A stretch of 52,210 nt of DNA from Paenibacillus koleovorans NBRC 103111. GTDB taxonomy: Bacteria > Bacillota > Bacilli > Paenibacillales > NBRC-103111. Positions 23,765 to 30,767 of the stretch are shown piece by piece. Below the pieces are notes generated by a model. The model was not told where the DNA came from, ran no database searches, and saw nothing but the letters and a program-made list of their open reading frames with translations. The DNA lies in contig NZ_BIMA01000046.1 in assembly GCF_004000845.1 (NCBI RefSeq), forward strand, positions 1 through 52,210, read 5' to 3'. The translations under genes were made by a program, and so were the position numbers. The stretch's first letter is position 1. Each line of letters starts with the position of its first letter.

Positions 23765-23897
23765 GACCGTAGTACTTTACGTTTAGTTTGCGTCGGTTGA
23801 TTTCTGCCAAGAGGAGGGATAAAAAATCCCGGTCCAGCTTCAAGTCTATAGCCTTCAGGTAGGAGTCGATGAGCGCTTCGTTGCTTAACGATTTCAT
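23745..23897 (-). CDS. sda: Sporulation histidine-kinase inhibitor Sda
   Basis: A 50-aa protein that aligns with Bacillus Sda: start MKSLSNEALIDSYLKAIDLK, then LDRDFLSLLLAEINRRKLNV, compared with the remembered [22 protein letters not shown]. Sda is a helical hairpin that binds the dimerisation domain of the sporulation kinase KinA and blocks phosphotransfer when replication is stalled or initiating. A GGGTGAT ribosome site precedes the ATG. Upstream is a cluster of DnaA-box-like nine-mers, fitting the known DnaA control of sda in Bacillus. The C-terminal extension YYGQEAQAN is partly encoded by the terminator stem. Confidence 0.88.
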   Translation of the reverse strand: MKSLSNEALIDSYLKAIDLKLDRDFLSLLLAEINRRKLNVKYYGQEAQAN

Positions 23898-23968
23898 TAC
23901 TATCACCCGGCTTTGCTACTGAATTTTCTTAATAGTAGCATGACCCTACGCTGGGGACAAGCGGTCTC

Positions 23969-24068
23969 CTGTCCACACTCGGATGTGGATATCTTGTGCA
24001 TACCTTGTTGACAACTGTCAAAACCTGTATGGGATAAAGGTCGAATTTTGTGAATAAAGTTATACACA
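23969..24068. promoter_or_regulatory. Cluster of DnaA-box-like sites upstream of sda
   Basis: Perfect TTATNCACA sites are TTATACACA (24060-24068, plus) and TTATTCACA (24057-24049, minus). One-mismatch sites are ATATCCACA (23992-23984, minus) and GTATGCACA (24003-23995, minus). CTGTCCACA (23969-23977, plus) has two mismatches. Such density in 100 bp fits replication control of sda. Confidence 0.65.
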
Positions 24069-24134
24069 GGCGAATGATTCGTTGTGCCTATAGAAAACTT
24101 TTATCAATTCTATGAATCTACTAAAACTTGGTTT

Positions 24135-24308
24135 TCATTCCGTTTCCCAGGCCAAACTAATTTCCCGGTCCGCCCAGTTGCGCACCTTCATCTCGATCGC
24201 GGCCTCGATCTCCTCCTCGGACAGCTCCTCCAGCTTGTCGTCCACGATTTCCATCCACAGCTCTTTGACAACTTCCTGCCCCACCGATACTTGTACTTTA
24301 AATTTCAT
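24135..24308 (-). CDS. 57-aa acidic protein coupled to the M14 peptidase gene
   Basis: Its ATG overlaps the TGA of the peptidase gene by 4 bp (ATGA), so it is probably translationally coupled. The protein starts MKFKVQVSVGQEVVKELWME and continues with an acidic helix DDKLEELSEEEIEAAIE, then MKVRNWADREISLAWETE. It is rich in Glu and has no membrane segment. I do not recognise a family with certainty. It could be a small partner or regulator of the peptidase. An AAGGA sits close before the ATG. Confidence 0.7.
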   Translation of the reverse strand: MKFKVQVSVGQEVVKELWMEIVDDKLEELSEEEIEAAIEMKVRNWADREISLAWETE

Positions 24309-25426
24309 CGTCCTTGTTTCTCTCCAATTCCGTCCAAATAGTCGGCAAGCGCTCTCGCGAATGATCGGCCGAAGTCACGAAGGTTCGCTTGCGTATAGAC
24401 TGTCTCCCCCGTGCCGAAGTAAGGGATTTCGAATGTAAAGCAAAGAAGGATCTCCAGATCCCGATAATATTTCGAGGCCGTCCGATTCGTGCTCAAATTC
24501 CAGTCCACATCGGACTCAATATCCCATTCGCCCGTGTATATCAACTCGCCGTCTTTGGAGGCCGCTTGCAGCAGCTTTCCGAACGCTTCTTGCTGCTCCT
24601 TCCCCGGGGTGTGATGCTTTACGATGAAAAGCTGGTCGTTGGGGCCTCCCCATTTCCATGGCGCGTGCAGATCGATGGCCACGTCAGGTTGGAGCTTGCG
24701 GACGTATTCCATCACCGCCGCCGTCTCCGGGTAAATCGGCTGTTCGATATAATCCCGATTGTGGTCATGCGGCGCCCGCGACTTGCCTTGATCCCCTTGC
24801 TCGACGCCGTCCAGATCGACGAAAGGCACGATGTGCACCTGACAGTCTTGCAGCAATCGGCCGGCTGTGGGATCTTGAAGGAAAGCGTCCATGACTCCCT
24901 CCAGCACGTAGGAAGCGCTTGACTCGCACGCGTGATGGCGGCAAGTGAGCAGCATCCGATGCTTCGCCTGATCCGGCCCAAGCACGAGCAGAGGCACCTC
25001 GTTCCCCTGGCGGGAGCGCGTCAGCACCTCTTGGCGCAGCCCGGCCTGAACGTCCTTGCGCTGGAGGAACCGTCGGTAGTCAGCCCATTGATACGGCATG
25101 CAGAAAGCAAAATAGACGCGATTCTCCGTCTCCCCGAACGTATATGTAAAGGAAGTCCGATCGTACGTCCCCCTCTCCATCAGCCACTCCCAGCGCTCCC
25201 CGTCCACGCTGACCGCCGGTCCCCATGGCCCAATCACCTCTCCATTATCGAACCGGAAGTGAACGGTCGTTCCTTGCGCCTGCTCCACGCAAAAATTCCA
25301 GTAAAACCACCATGTCGTGCTGTCGCGGATTTCTTGTTCCACATGCACCGTTCGTTCTTGCTCTTCGATCCCGTTCACCCGAATATTGCCGCCCGGGTAT
25401 CGAGCATGGACAACTATCGCCTTCAT
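24305..25426 (-). CDS. M14-family zinc carboxypeptidase-like protein (AGBL/CCP-like)
   Basis: A 373-aa protein. Residues 1-125 form a beta-rich N-terminal domain (WWFYWNFCVEQAQGTTVHFR, PYQWADYRRFLQ) like that preceding the catalytic domain in cytosolic CCP/AGBL carboxypeptidases. The peptidase domain has RHHACESS (zinc His and Glu), PFVDLDGVEQGD, HNRDY (substrate Asn-Arg) and DLHAPWKW (third zinc ligand). FTFEIPYFG carries the candidate catalytic glutamate. There is no signal peptide, so it is probably cytoplasmic. It likely trims a peptide C-terminus or an amide; the substrate is unknown. Ribosome site AAGGAG is 9 bp before the ATG. Confidence 0.82.
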   Translation of the reverse strand: MKAIVVHARYPGGNIRVNGIEEQERTVHVEQEIRDSTTWWFYWNFCVEQAQGTTVHFRFDNGEVIGPWGPAVSVDGERWEWLMERGTYDRTSFTYTFGETENRVYFAFCMPYQWADYRRFLQRKDVQAGLRQEVLTRSRQGNEVPLLVLGPDQAKHRMLLTCRHHACESSASYVLEGVMDAFLQDPTAGRLLQDCQVHIVPFVDLDGVEQGDQGKSRAPHDHNRDYIEQPIYPETAAVMEYVRKLQPDVAIDLHAPWKWGGPNDQLFIVKHHTPGKEQQEAFGKLLQAASKDGELIYTGEWDIESDVDWNLSTNRTASKYYRDLEILLCFTFEIPYFGTGETVYTQANLRDFGRSFARALADYLDGIGEKQGR

Positions 25427-25521
25427 TGATCTTGGCTCCTTCCTTAGCGTTTCCTAATATCCCCATCTTAGTCGAGCCCCGCGGCCTTGTAAAACAAGAA
25501 ACCGGGTTAGTCGGCTGATCT

Positions 25522-25566
25522 GAAAATAAAAAGCACCCATACAATTACAAGATGTATGAGCGTGCA
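25522..25566 (-). terminator. Terminator of the Panacea/membrane-protein operon
   Basis: GCAC plus CATACA (25533-25543) pair with TGTATG plus GTGC (25553-25566). On the minus strand the stem is followed by TTTTTATTTT. It marks the downstream edge of the AT-rich segment. Confidence 0.75.
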
Positions 25567-25614
25567 GCATGGCTCTTATTTATTTAGTACGAAACGGTAT
25601 AACAACTTTCAGAT

Positions 25615-26574
25615 TTAGTCCCCATCTTCACTTAATATTGCGGTTTCGTTTGGATCCTCTATTTTTCGCCTAAAAAACCAGAAACTCCGTTTATATAGTG
25701 AATAAAAGAAAAAAACAATCCATACAAGTGGTAAGAGCCACCATAATCCTTGCCATGCAAATTTTAATGTAATAACACTTAACTCCAATGAGGTGCCGAT
25801 TAACGAAAGAAATGTTATTAAACCAAAAGATATAACAATGAATGGATATCTTTCAATAACAGAATTTCCATTAGCTTGAGCCAAGCTTTTTCCGATTAGT
25901 TTTGCTATAGAGTTTAGCAGAAAGAACAGTATTAATAAAACGGTTGAAGCTCCGATTGAGCTAATAATAAGTATTTCTCCTACTTGTAGCTTATCTGCAT
26001 TAGCAAATAAACTTGTGAATCCTTGAATAGCACCAAATGAACCTAAAAGTATGGCTGCAAATATCCCAAGAATTGTAATGAACTGAGCAGTAATATTTTT
26101 AATATCGTTACGCAGCTTCTGAATGTCTTTGTTTATTGTCTCCGATTTTTTTGACTGCTCTTGAATTAATACCTTGCTGTGCCTTAGTTTTTCAATTTCA
26201 TCTTCCTGTCGTAAAAACAAATAATCTTTCTGTTGTTTCGCCAATTTTAAATGTTCCATCAACTTTACAAATTTAATATAAACGTGATCGTCTTCTTTAT
26301 CGTGTATTATTGAGAATTTTTCTTCAAGTCTTTCAACAAAATATAAAATATCTTCTGATTTATCGTCATTGTAAACAAATTGTGAGACTGCTGAATAGGG
26401 AAGTAAATCCTTATCCAGCTTTCCCAACAATTCAGACAATTCCAGTGCAAGACTTTCTAGTGCATTCTCCCGATCTTCTTGTGGAATCGGAGATACTATC
26501 ACACCTTGGATTTGCTTAAGTATTGTTATTAAATCCTCGCTATTTGCCTTTCTTTTTTCAAACAGAGAAGTCAT
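25615..26574 (-). CDS. Coiled-coil membrane protein, putative effector of the Panacea pair
   Basis: A 319-aa protein that I do not recognise. Residues 1-100 are acidic and helical. A Lys/Glu/Gln-rich coiled coil spans about 105-160 (LAKQQKDYLFLRQEDEIEKL). Four membrane helices follow at about 163-188, 200-222, 243-262 and 275-296, and a basic segment YKRSFWFFRRK precedes an acidic tail. Its start lies 17 bp inside the Panacea-domain gene, with AGAGGA 8 bp upstream, so the two are one operon. Base composition is far more AT-rich than the flanks, suggesting acquisition. By analogy with Panacea toxin-antitoxin pairs it may be a membrane-acting toxin or defence effector; this is inference. Confidence 0.65.
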   Translation of the reverse strand: MTSLFEKRKANSEDLITILKQIQGVIVSPIPQEDRENALESLALELSELLGKLDKDLLPYSAVSQFVYNDDKSEDILYFVERLEEKFSIIHDKEDDHVYIKFVKLMEHLKLAKQQKDYLFLRQEDEIEKLRHSKVLIQEQSKKSETINKDIQKLRNDIKNITAQFITILGIFAAILLGSFGAIQGFTSLFANADKLQVGEILIISSIGASTVLLILFFLLNSIAKLIGKSLAQANGNSVIERYPFIVISFGLITFLSLIGTSLELSVITLKFAWQGLWWLLPLVWIVFFFYSLYKRSFWFFRRKIEDPNETAILSEDGD

Positions 26575-26989
26575 GTTGTAAATCCTCTAGTCTATATTTA
26601 ACGACTTGATTCCTTAGAATTTTTTCGCTATTTTTCCACCAAGTGCTGTGGTTATGGCTTTCTTCAACTAATCGATTAATATTTTTAGTCATATATTTAT
26701 GGATATATTTATTGAACAGTTCGTATTGTGGTCTATATATTCCTGGTTCTCTTATCGAAAAAGAACCGTAATTTCTGTATCTGAAATACTCGGATCTAAC
26801 TACAGGTCCATACGTCCATGCTTCGAACGGCTCATCATACATTTTTTTCAATTCGCGTGTGATTCCAAATTCACTAATAAAATCACCGATTGCGAAATAC
26901 ATAATTTTTTGCAATTGTAGATTCGTAATTCTTTTTTCCGATTTTTCCGCTACTGCAATTACGTGTTCTGCAAATTCTTTCATACTCAT
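26558..26989 (-). CDS. Panacea (SocA/DUF4065-like) domain antitoxin-type protein
   Basis: About 143 aa, all one Panacea-like domain. The motif TNLQLQKIMYFAIGDFI at the start and EPFEAWTYGPVVRSEYFRYR in the middle are characteristic. HNHSTWWKNSEKI lies near the end. This domain occurs as the antitoxin of many unrelated toxins and in phage proteins such as SocA and Gep. Start taken at ATG 26989, with AAGGGGTG upstream; GTG at 26998 is also possible. The antitoxin-first order and overlap with the membrane-protein gene are typical of a toxin-antitoxin operon. A TATAAT lies just upstream. Confidence 0.78.
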   Translation of the reverse strand: MSMKEFAEHVIAVAEKSEKRITNLQLQKIMYFAIGDFISEFGITRELKKMYDEPFEAWTYGPVVRSEYFRYRNYGSFSIREPGIYRPQYELFNKYIHKYMTKNINRLVEESHNHSTWWKNSEKILRNQVVKYRLEDLQHDFSV

Positions 26990-27009
26990 TTCATTCACCC
27001 CTTTACTAC

Positions 27010-27015
27010 ATTATA
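27010..27015 (-). promoter_or_regulatory. -10 element of the Panacea operon
   Basis: TATAAT on the minus strand, about 20 bp before the start codon, giving a very short leader. No convincing -35 hexamer is present, so expression may need an activator. A TTATACACA nine-mer overlaps it on the plus strand. Confidence 0.45.
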
Positions 27016-27078
27016 CACAAAAACACGAATGAATGTTCCCGTTTTTTGCAAAAATTTCGCATTAAATAAGCATCCCTT

Positions 27079-27144
27079 GGGAAGCCGTGTCGAACTCTAT
27101 ATCGAAACTGAACTCGTGAAGGATAGAGTTCGACACGGCTTCCC
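27079..27144. repeat. Perfect 22-bp inverted repeat with 22-nt spacer
   Basis: GGGAAGCCGTGTCGAACTCT followed by AT (27079-27100) is the exact reverse complement of 27123-27144. There is no T run, so it is not a standard terminator. It lies at the upstream edge of the AT-rich Panacea segment. Confidence 0.85.
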
Positions 27145-27156
27145 ATCTCTCCTGCA

Positions 27157-27209
27157 TAAAAAACACCTCCGCATCAAGTAATATCAATCGACATTACCGT
27201 CACGGAGGT
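27157..27209 (-). terminator. Terminator after the HesB/IscA gene
   Basis: CACCTCCG (27164-27171) pairs with CGGAGGT (27203-27209); on the minus strand a T run follows from the A tract at 27158-27163. The loop is long but contains TAAT/ATTA pairing. Confidence 0.6.
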
Positions 27210-27283
27210 ACGTATCGTACAAATCAAGATTATTAACGTCCACATTTCAAGATTGCACTATAACTATACGCCCAACCCGCCAA

Positions 27284-27643
27284 TCAGCACTGCTCCGGAT
27301 TCGGCTTGCCCGCATCTTCCGCCGTGCGGAACGACGTGCCGCAGCCGCAGGTGGCGATGGCGTTCGGGTTGTGCATCGTGAAGCCACCGCCCATTGCCGC
27401 TTCCTTGAAGTCGATCTCCAGGCCGTTCAAATATTTGCTGCTGTCGGCGTCCACGACAACCTTCAGTCCGTGAATGGTGTATTCGATATCGTCGGCGCTC
27501 TGGTCCTCGTCGAAGCCCATGCCGTATGTGAATCCGCTGCAGCCGCCCGACTTCACGCCAAGCCGCAGGAACAGATTCGGTATGTTTTCGGCTTCCAGCA
27601 GCTCCTTTATTTTGTCGGTCGCTTGCTCCGTAATGGTAATCAT
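27284..27643 (-). CDS. HesB/IscA-type iron-sulfur cluster carrier
   Basis: A 119-aa A-type Fe-S carrier. It starts MITITEQATDKIKELLEAE. The three cluster cysteines are in VKSGGCSGFTYGM and ATCGCGTSF. The C-terminal tail AEDAGKPNPEQC adds an extra terminal cysteine. A-type carriers take Fe-S clusters from scaffolds to client proteins. The ATG at 27643 has AAGGAGGG 7 bp upstream and is chosen over the frame start at 27661. Nearby radical-SAM, NifU-like and YuzB genes make an Fe-S role consistent. Confidence 0.93.
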   Translation of the reverse strand: MITITEQATDKIKELLEAENIPNLFLRLGVKSGGCSGFTYGMGFDEDQSADDIEYTIHGLKVVVDADSSKYLNGLEIDFKEAAMGGGFTMHNPNAIATCGCGTSFRTAEDAGKPNPEQC

Positions 27644-27719
27644 CGCGTAACCCTCCTTCATGCCTCGTATGCCTTCAGTATACTCCTATTCCTCGCCTCC
27701 CTCAAGATCAACATGTGTA

Positions 27720-27748
27720 TTGCCCAGCAGGCGCAACAGGTTTATAAT
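27720..27748 (+). promoter_or_regulatory. Predicted sigma-A promoter of mqnE
   Basis: TTGCCC (27720-27725) and TATAAT (27743-27748) are separated by 17 bp. The leader to the ATG is about 88 nt and contains the inverted repeat at 27784-27811. Confidence 0.7.
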
Positions 27749-27783
27749 AGATAGGTTGATGCGTTTGAGCGTGCCTTGACGGT

Positions 27784-27811
27784 CGACTTTGTGCAAGGTT
27801 TCACAAAGTCG
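27784..27811 (+). promoter_or_regulatory. 10-bp inverted repeat in the mqnE leader
   Basis: CGACTTTGTG (27784-27793) and CACAAAGTCG (27802-27811) are perfect inverted repeats with an 8-nt loop. It lies between promoter and start codon, about 18 bp before the ribosome site. It may be a repressor operator or an RNA hairpin. Confidence 0.6.
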
Positions 27812-27842
27812 CGGCAATCACATAAACGGAGGGGATCACAGC

Positions 27843-28943
27843 ATGACCATTTTGACAACCTCGGACAAGCGGATGGATGAGATCGCAGCGAAGGTCGAAC
27901 GCGGGGAGCGGCTTACATCGGAGGACGGACTATATCTGTACGAATCGGACGATCTGCTCACGATCGGGCGGATGGCCGACATGTTCAACCAGCGCAAGAA
28001 CGGCCGGAACGTTTATTTCATTGAGAATATGAGCCTGTATTTCACCAACGTTTGCGAAGCGCATTGCGCCTTTTGCCACTTCCGTCGGGATGAAGGAGAA
28101 GCTGGGGCTTACACTTTGTCCCCTGCCGAAATCATTGATTACGTAGGAAAACATTTCCACCCAGGCATGCGGGAATTCCATATTACCGGCGGCCACAACG
28201 ATCACGTGACGTTCGACTATTATGTAAATTCGATTCGGGTGCTCAAGGAGCATTACCCGGACGTCACGATTAAAGCGTACACCGCGGCGGAAATTGACTT
28301 TTTCTCGAGGCTGAGCGGGTTGTCGTACGAGCAGGTGCTGACACGTCTGATGGAAGCGGGCCTCAATACGATGCCGGGCGGCGGTGCGGAGATTTTAACC
28401 GATCTGTACCGCAAAAAAATGAGAGTGGACAAAGCGACGACGGATCAATGGCTGACCGTGCACCGGACCGCGCACAAGCTCGGCATGAAGACGCATGCCA
28501 CGATGCTGTATGGAGCGGTGGAAACGAAGCAGGACCGGATCAAACACATGACCCAGTTGCGCGAGCTGCAGGACGAGACGAACGGGTTCATGGTGTTCAT
28601 TCCGAACGCGATGCAGCCGGCCAACACGACGATGGGGATCAAACGCCGCACTTCGGCCTTCGACGATCTGAAGACGATCGCGATCAGCCGGTTGATGCTG
28701 GACAATTTCCCGCATATCAAGGCATACTTCATCAATCTGGGCACGCAGGTCGCTCAGCTGGCGCTTACATTCGGCGCTTCAGACGCACACGGGACGATTG
28801 TGCAGGAACGGATCAGTCATTCGGCCGGCGCCTTGTCGCCTGAAGGGCTTACCCGCGACGAGCTGATCCACCTGATCAAAGGAGCGAACCGCATCCCGGT
28901 CGAGCGCGATACATTCTACAACGTCGTCCGCGTTCACGAGTAA
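27843..28943 (+). CDS. mqnE: Aminofutalosine synthase MqnE
   Basis: A 366-aa radical-SAM enzyme that joins the enolpyruvyl group of the chorismate-derived substrate to SAM-derived adenosine, making aminofutalosine for menaquinone. The [4Fe-4S] motif CEAHCAFCHF binds SAM. EFHITGGHNDH, YTAAEIDFFS and NTMPGGGAEIL are typical of MqnE/MqnC. The end FGASDAHGTIVQERISHSAG is a family signature. ATG at 27843 has ACGGAGGGG upstream; a longer frame to 27789 runs through the leader hairpin and is rejected. The UbiD-family gene at 32317 may belong to the same pathway. Confidence 0.95.
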   Translation: MTILTTSDKRMDEIAAKVERGERLTSEDGLYLYESDDLLTIGRMADMFNQRKNGRNVYFIENMSLYFTNVCEAHCAFCHFRRDEGEAGAYTLSPAEIIDYVGKHFHPGMREFHITGGHNDHVTFDYYVNSIRVLKEHYPDVTIKAYTAAEIDFFSRLSGLSYEQVLTRLMEAGLNTMPGGGAEILTDLYRKKMRVDKATTDQWLTVHRTAHKLGMKTHATMLYGAVETKQDRIKHMTQLRELQDETNGFMVFIPNAMQPANTTMGIKRRTSAFDDLKTIAISRLMLDNFPHIKAYFINLGTQVAQLALTFGASDAHGTIVQERISHSAGALSPEGLTRDELIHLIKGANRIPVERDTFYNVVRVHE

Positions 28944-29042
28944 GCTCCGACCTCCGTCTCGGCTATAGGCTATACGAACGCCCGGAGCAGGGCATCCTAC
29001 CGGTAGAGACTGCAACCTAGTCACGAAAGGAATTGTACGGCA

Positions 29043-30104
29043 ATGAAGAAATATGTCATTCTTGGCGGCGGGTACGGCGGGCTGACGCTGGCGCTGCATC
29101 TGCTCGACAACGACATCCCGAAGGATACGGAAATTGTCCTCCTCGACCGCCAACCTTATCAGGGATTGAAAACGGAATATTACGCCCTCGCGGCAGGCAC
29201 CGTAAGCGAAGCGGCGATCCGGGTGGCGTTCCCGACCGATCCGCGCATCATCATGAAGTACGGCGAGGTAACGTCCGTGGATCTCGATCAGAAGCTGGTT
29301 ATGCTCGAAGGGCAAGATCCGCTTTCTTACGATTGGCTCGTGATCGCCTTGGGCTGCGTTGACAAGTTTCACGGGATCGAAGGCGCCCAGACCTTTGCAC
29401 ACAGCATTCAGACGCTTTCCTCTTCGAGAAAAACGTACCAGGCGATCAACGATCTGCGCCCGTACGCCCAAGTGTCGATTGTCGGCGGAGGTCTCAGCGG
29501 CGTCGAGATCGCCTCCGAGCTTCGGGAAAGCCGTCCGGATCTGAATGTGCGCATTATCGACCGGGGCGCCAGCATATTGTCCGCTTATCCGGAGAAGCTG
29601 CAGGCTTACGTTCGGGAATGGTTCATCGAACATGGCGTGGAGATGCGTTCGCATGTATCGCTGAATCGGGTCGAGCCGAATATGCTGTACAACAAAGAGG
29701 AGCTCATCGCCACCGATCTGACGGTGTGGACGGCGGGCATCCAGCCTAGTCCGATCGTGCAGCAGCTGGATGTGCCGAAGGACAATCAAGGCCGCGTTCT
29801 TCTCAACGACTATTATCAAATTCCCGAATATACGGATGTGTATGTGGTGGGGGATTGCGCGAGTTTGCCGTTCTCCCCAAGCGCTCAAGCCGCCGAGGCG
29901 CAAGGCAAGCATGTTGCGGAAGTGATGCTGGCGCTGTGGAAGGGGGAAACCCCTCGCCTGAAGCCGATCAAGCTGAAGGGCGTTCTGGGCTCTCTGGGCA
30001 AAAAAGCCGGATTCGGCCTCATGGGCACTCGTACGATTATGGGGAAGGTGCCTCGTGTGCTCAAGAGCGGCGTGCTCTGGATGTCGAAGCACCATTATGG
30101 ATAA
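29043..30104 (+). CDS. yutJ: Type II NADH dehydrogenase-like oxidoreductase (YutJ homologue)
   Basis: A 353-aa two-dinucleotide-fold flavoprotein. The FAD loop is YVILGGGYGGLTLALHLL, the NAD loop VSIVGGGLSGVEIASEL, and the second FAD motif VYVVGDCASLPFSPSAQAAE. It resembles Bacillus YutJ and is followed by convergent yuzB and then yutI, the Bacillus order. It probably oxidises NAD(P)H with quinone as acceptor, like YumB above, but its substrate is unproven. AGGAATTGTACGGCA precedes the ATG. It ends 4 bp from the yuzB stop. Confidence 0.85.
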   Translation: MKKYVILGGGYGGLTLALHLLDNDIPKDTEIVLLDRQPYQGLKTEYYALAAGTVSEAAIRVAFPTDPRIIMKYGEVTSVDLDQKLVMLEGQDPLSYDWLVIALGCVDKFHGIEGAQTFAHSIQTLSSSRKTYQAINDLRPYAQVSIVGGGLSGVEIASELRESRPDLNVRIIDRGASILSAYPEKLQAYVREWFIEHGVEMRSHVSLNRVEPNMLYNKEELIATDLTVWTAGIQPSPIVQQLDVPKDNQGRVLLNDYYQIPEYTDVYVVGDCASLPFSPSAQAAEAQGKHVAEVMLALWKGETPRLKPIKLKGVLGSLGKKAGFGLMGTRTIMGKVPRVLKSGVLWMSKHHYG

Positions 30105-30108
30105 TGGA

Positions 30109-30369
30109 TTATTCCATCTTGTCGAGAAAATCGAAGGCTGACTCAAGCTGCTTGATCTTGGCCATAATAAGAGCATACAGCTCGTCCGCATCGGAAGCGC
30201 CTACGATCTCTCCATTCACCAGTGCATAAGGCTCCATATAACATTGTCCGCAATTGCCGAGACACCCGTACTCGATGACGTCCATCGAAGGGTCCTCCTC
30301 GAGCCGGCGCATCACGGCATCGCTGCCGTTGTGCATATTGCTGGCGCAAAATTCAACGATCGGTCTCAT
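30109..30369 (-). CDS. yuzB: YuzB family protein (DUF1450)
   Basis: An 86-aa protein recognised from its order of motifs: IVEFCASNMHNGSDAVMRRL, then DVIEYGCLGNCGQCYMEPYA, and VNGEIVGASDADELY. The four cysteines (C8 and the CLGNCGQC group) suggest a metal or Fe-S ligand, rather like a thioredoxin-like ferredoxin fold. The function is not established. It lies between yutJ and the NifU-like gene as in Bacillus. It may connect with Fe-S handling. Confidence 0.9.
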   Translation of the reverse strand: MRPIVEFCASNMHNGSDAVMRRLEEDPSMDVIEYGCLGNCGQCYMEPYALVNGEIVGASDADELYALIMAKIKQLESAFDFLDKME

Positions 30370-30456
30370 GATGATAATGATTCCCCTTTGACTATGGCAG
30401 CCATTTAATTTTCTGACCTATTGTTATATAATAAACGTAGAAAGGAGATGAATCAA

Positions 30457-30699
30457 ATGAGCCAAACGCAAGAAAGCGTTTATGATGAAGTGCTGGAAGT
30501 GTTGGATAAGCTTCGTCCGTTCCTGCAGCGCGACGGCGGCGACGTAGAACTCGTCGATGTGGAGGATGGCGTTGTGAAGCTGAAGCTGATGGGTGCATGC
30601 GGTAGCTGCCCTAGCTCGACGATCACTTTGAAGGCCGGGATCGAGCGCGCTCTGGTCGAAGAAGTGGAAGGCATCAACGAGGTTGTTCAAGTATTCTAA
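30457..30699 (+). CDS. yutI: NifU-like Fe-S scaffold domain protein (YutI)
   Basis: An 80-aa NifU C-terminal domain protein. [20 protein letters not shown] leads to [20 protein letters not shown], whose CxxC binds a [4Fe-4S] cluster between two subunits. It gives clusters to target proteins. AAAGGAG lies 10 bp before the ATG at 30457; the ATG at 30448 is too close. A TATAAT at 30427-30432 is the likely -10. A terminator follows. Confidence 0.93.
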   Translation: MSQTQESVYDEVLEVLDKLRPFLQRDGGDVELVDVEDGVVKLKLMGACGSCPSSTITLKAGIERALVEEVEGINEVVQVF

Positions 30700-30715
30700 T
30701 TTTCTTCCAAATTTC

Positions 30716-30759
30716 ATAACGCCCTTGCGTACCGGTCAGCCGGTCGGCAAGGGCGTTAT
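30716..30759. terminator. Bidirectional terminator between yutI and SDR gene
   Basis: ATAACGCCCTTGC (30716-30728) pairs with GCAAGGGCGTTAT (30747-30759), with an inner ACCGG/CCGGT stem. TTTTTCGTTTT follows on the plus strand. Confidence 0.93.
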
Positions 30760-30767
30760 TTTTCGTT

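Noticed and set aside
27012-27020. TTATACACA as a functional DnaA box at the Panacea promoter
   Set aside because: A single nine-mer in AT-rich DNA overlapping TATAAT is likely chance; no cluster as at sda.
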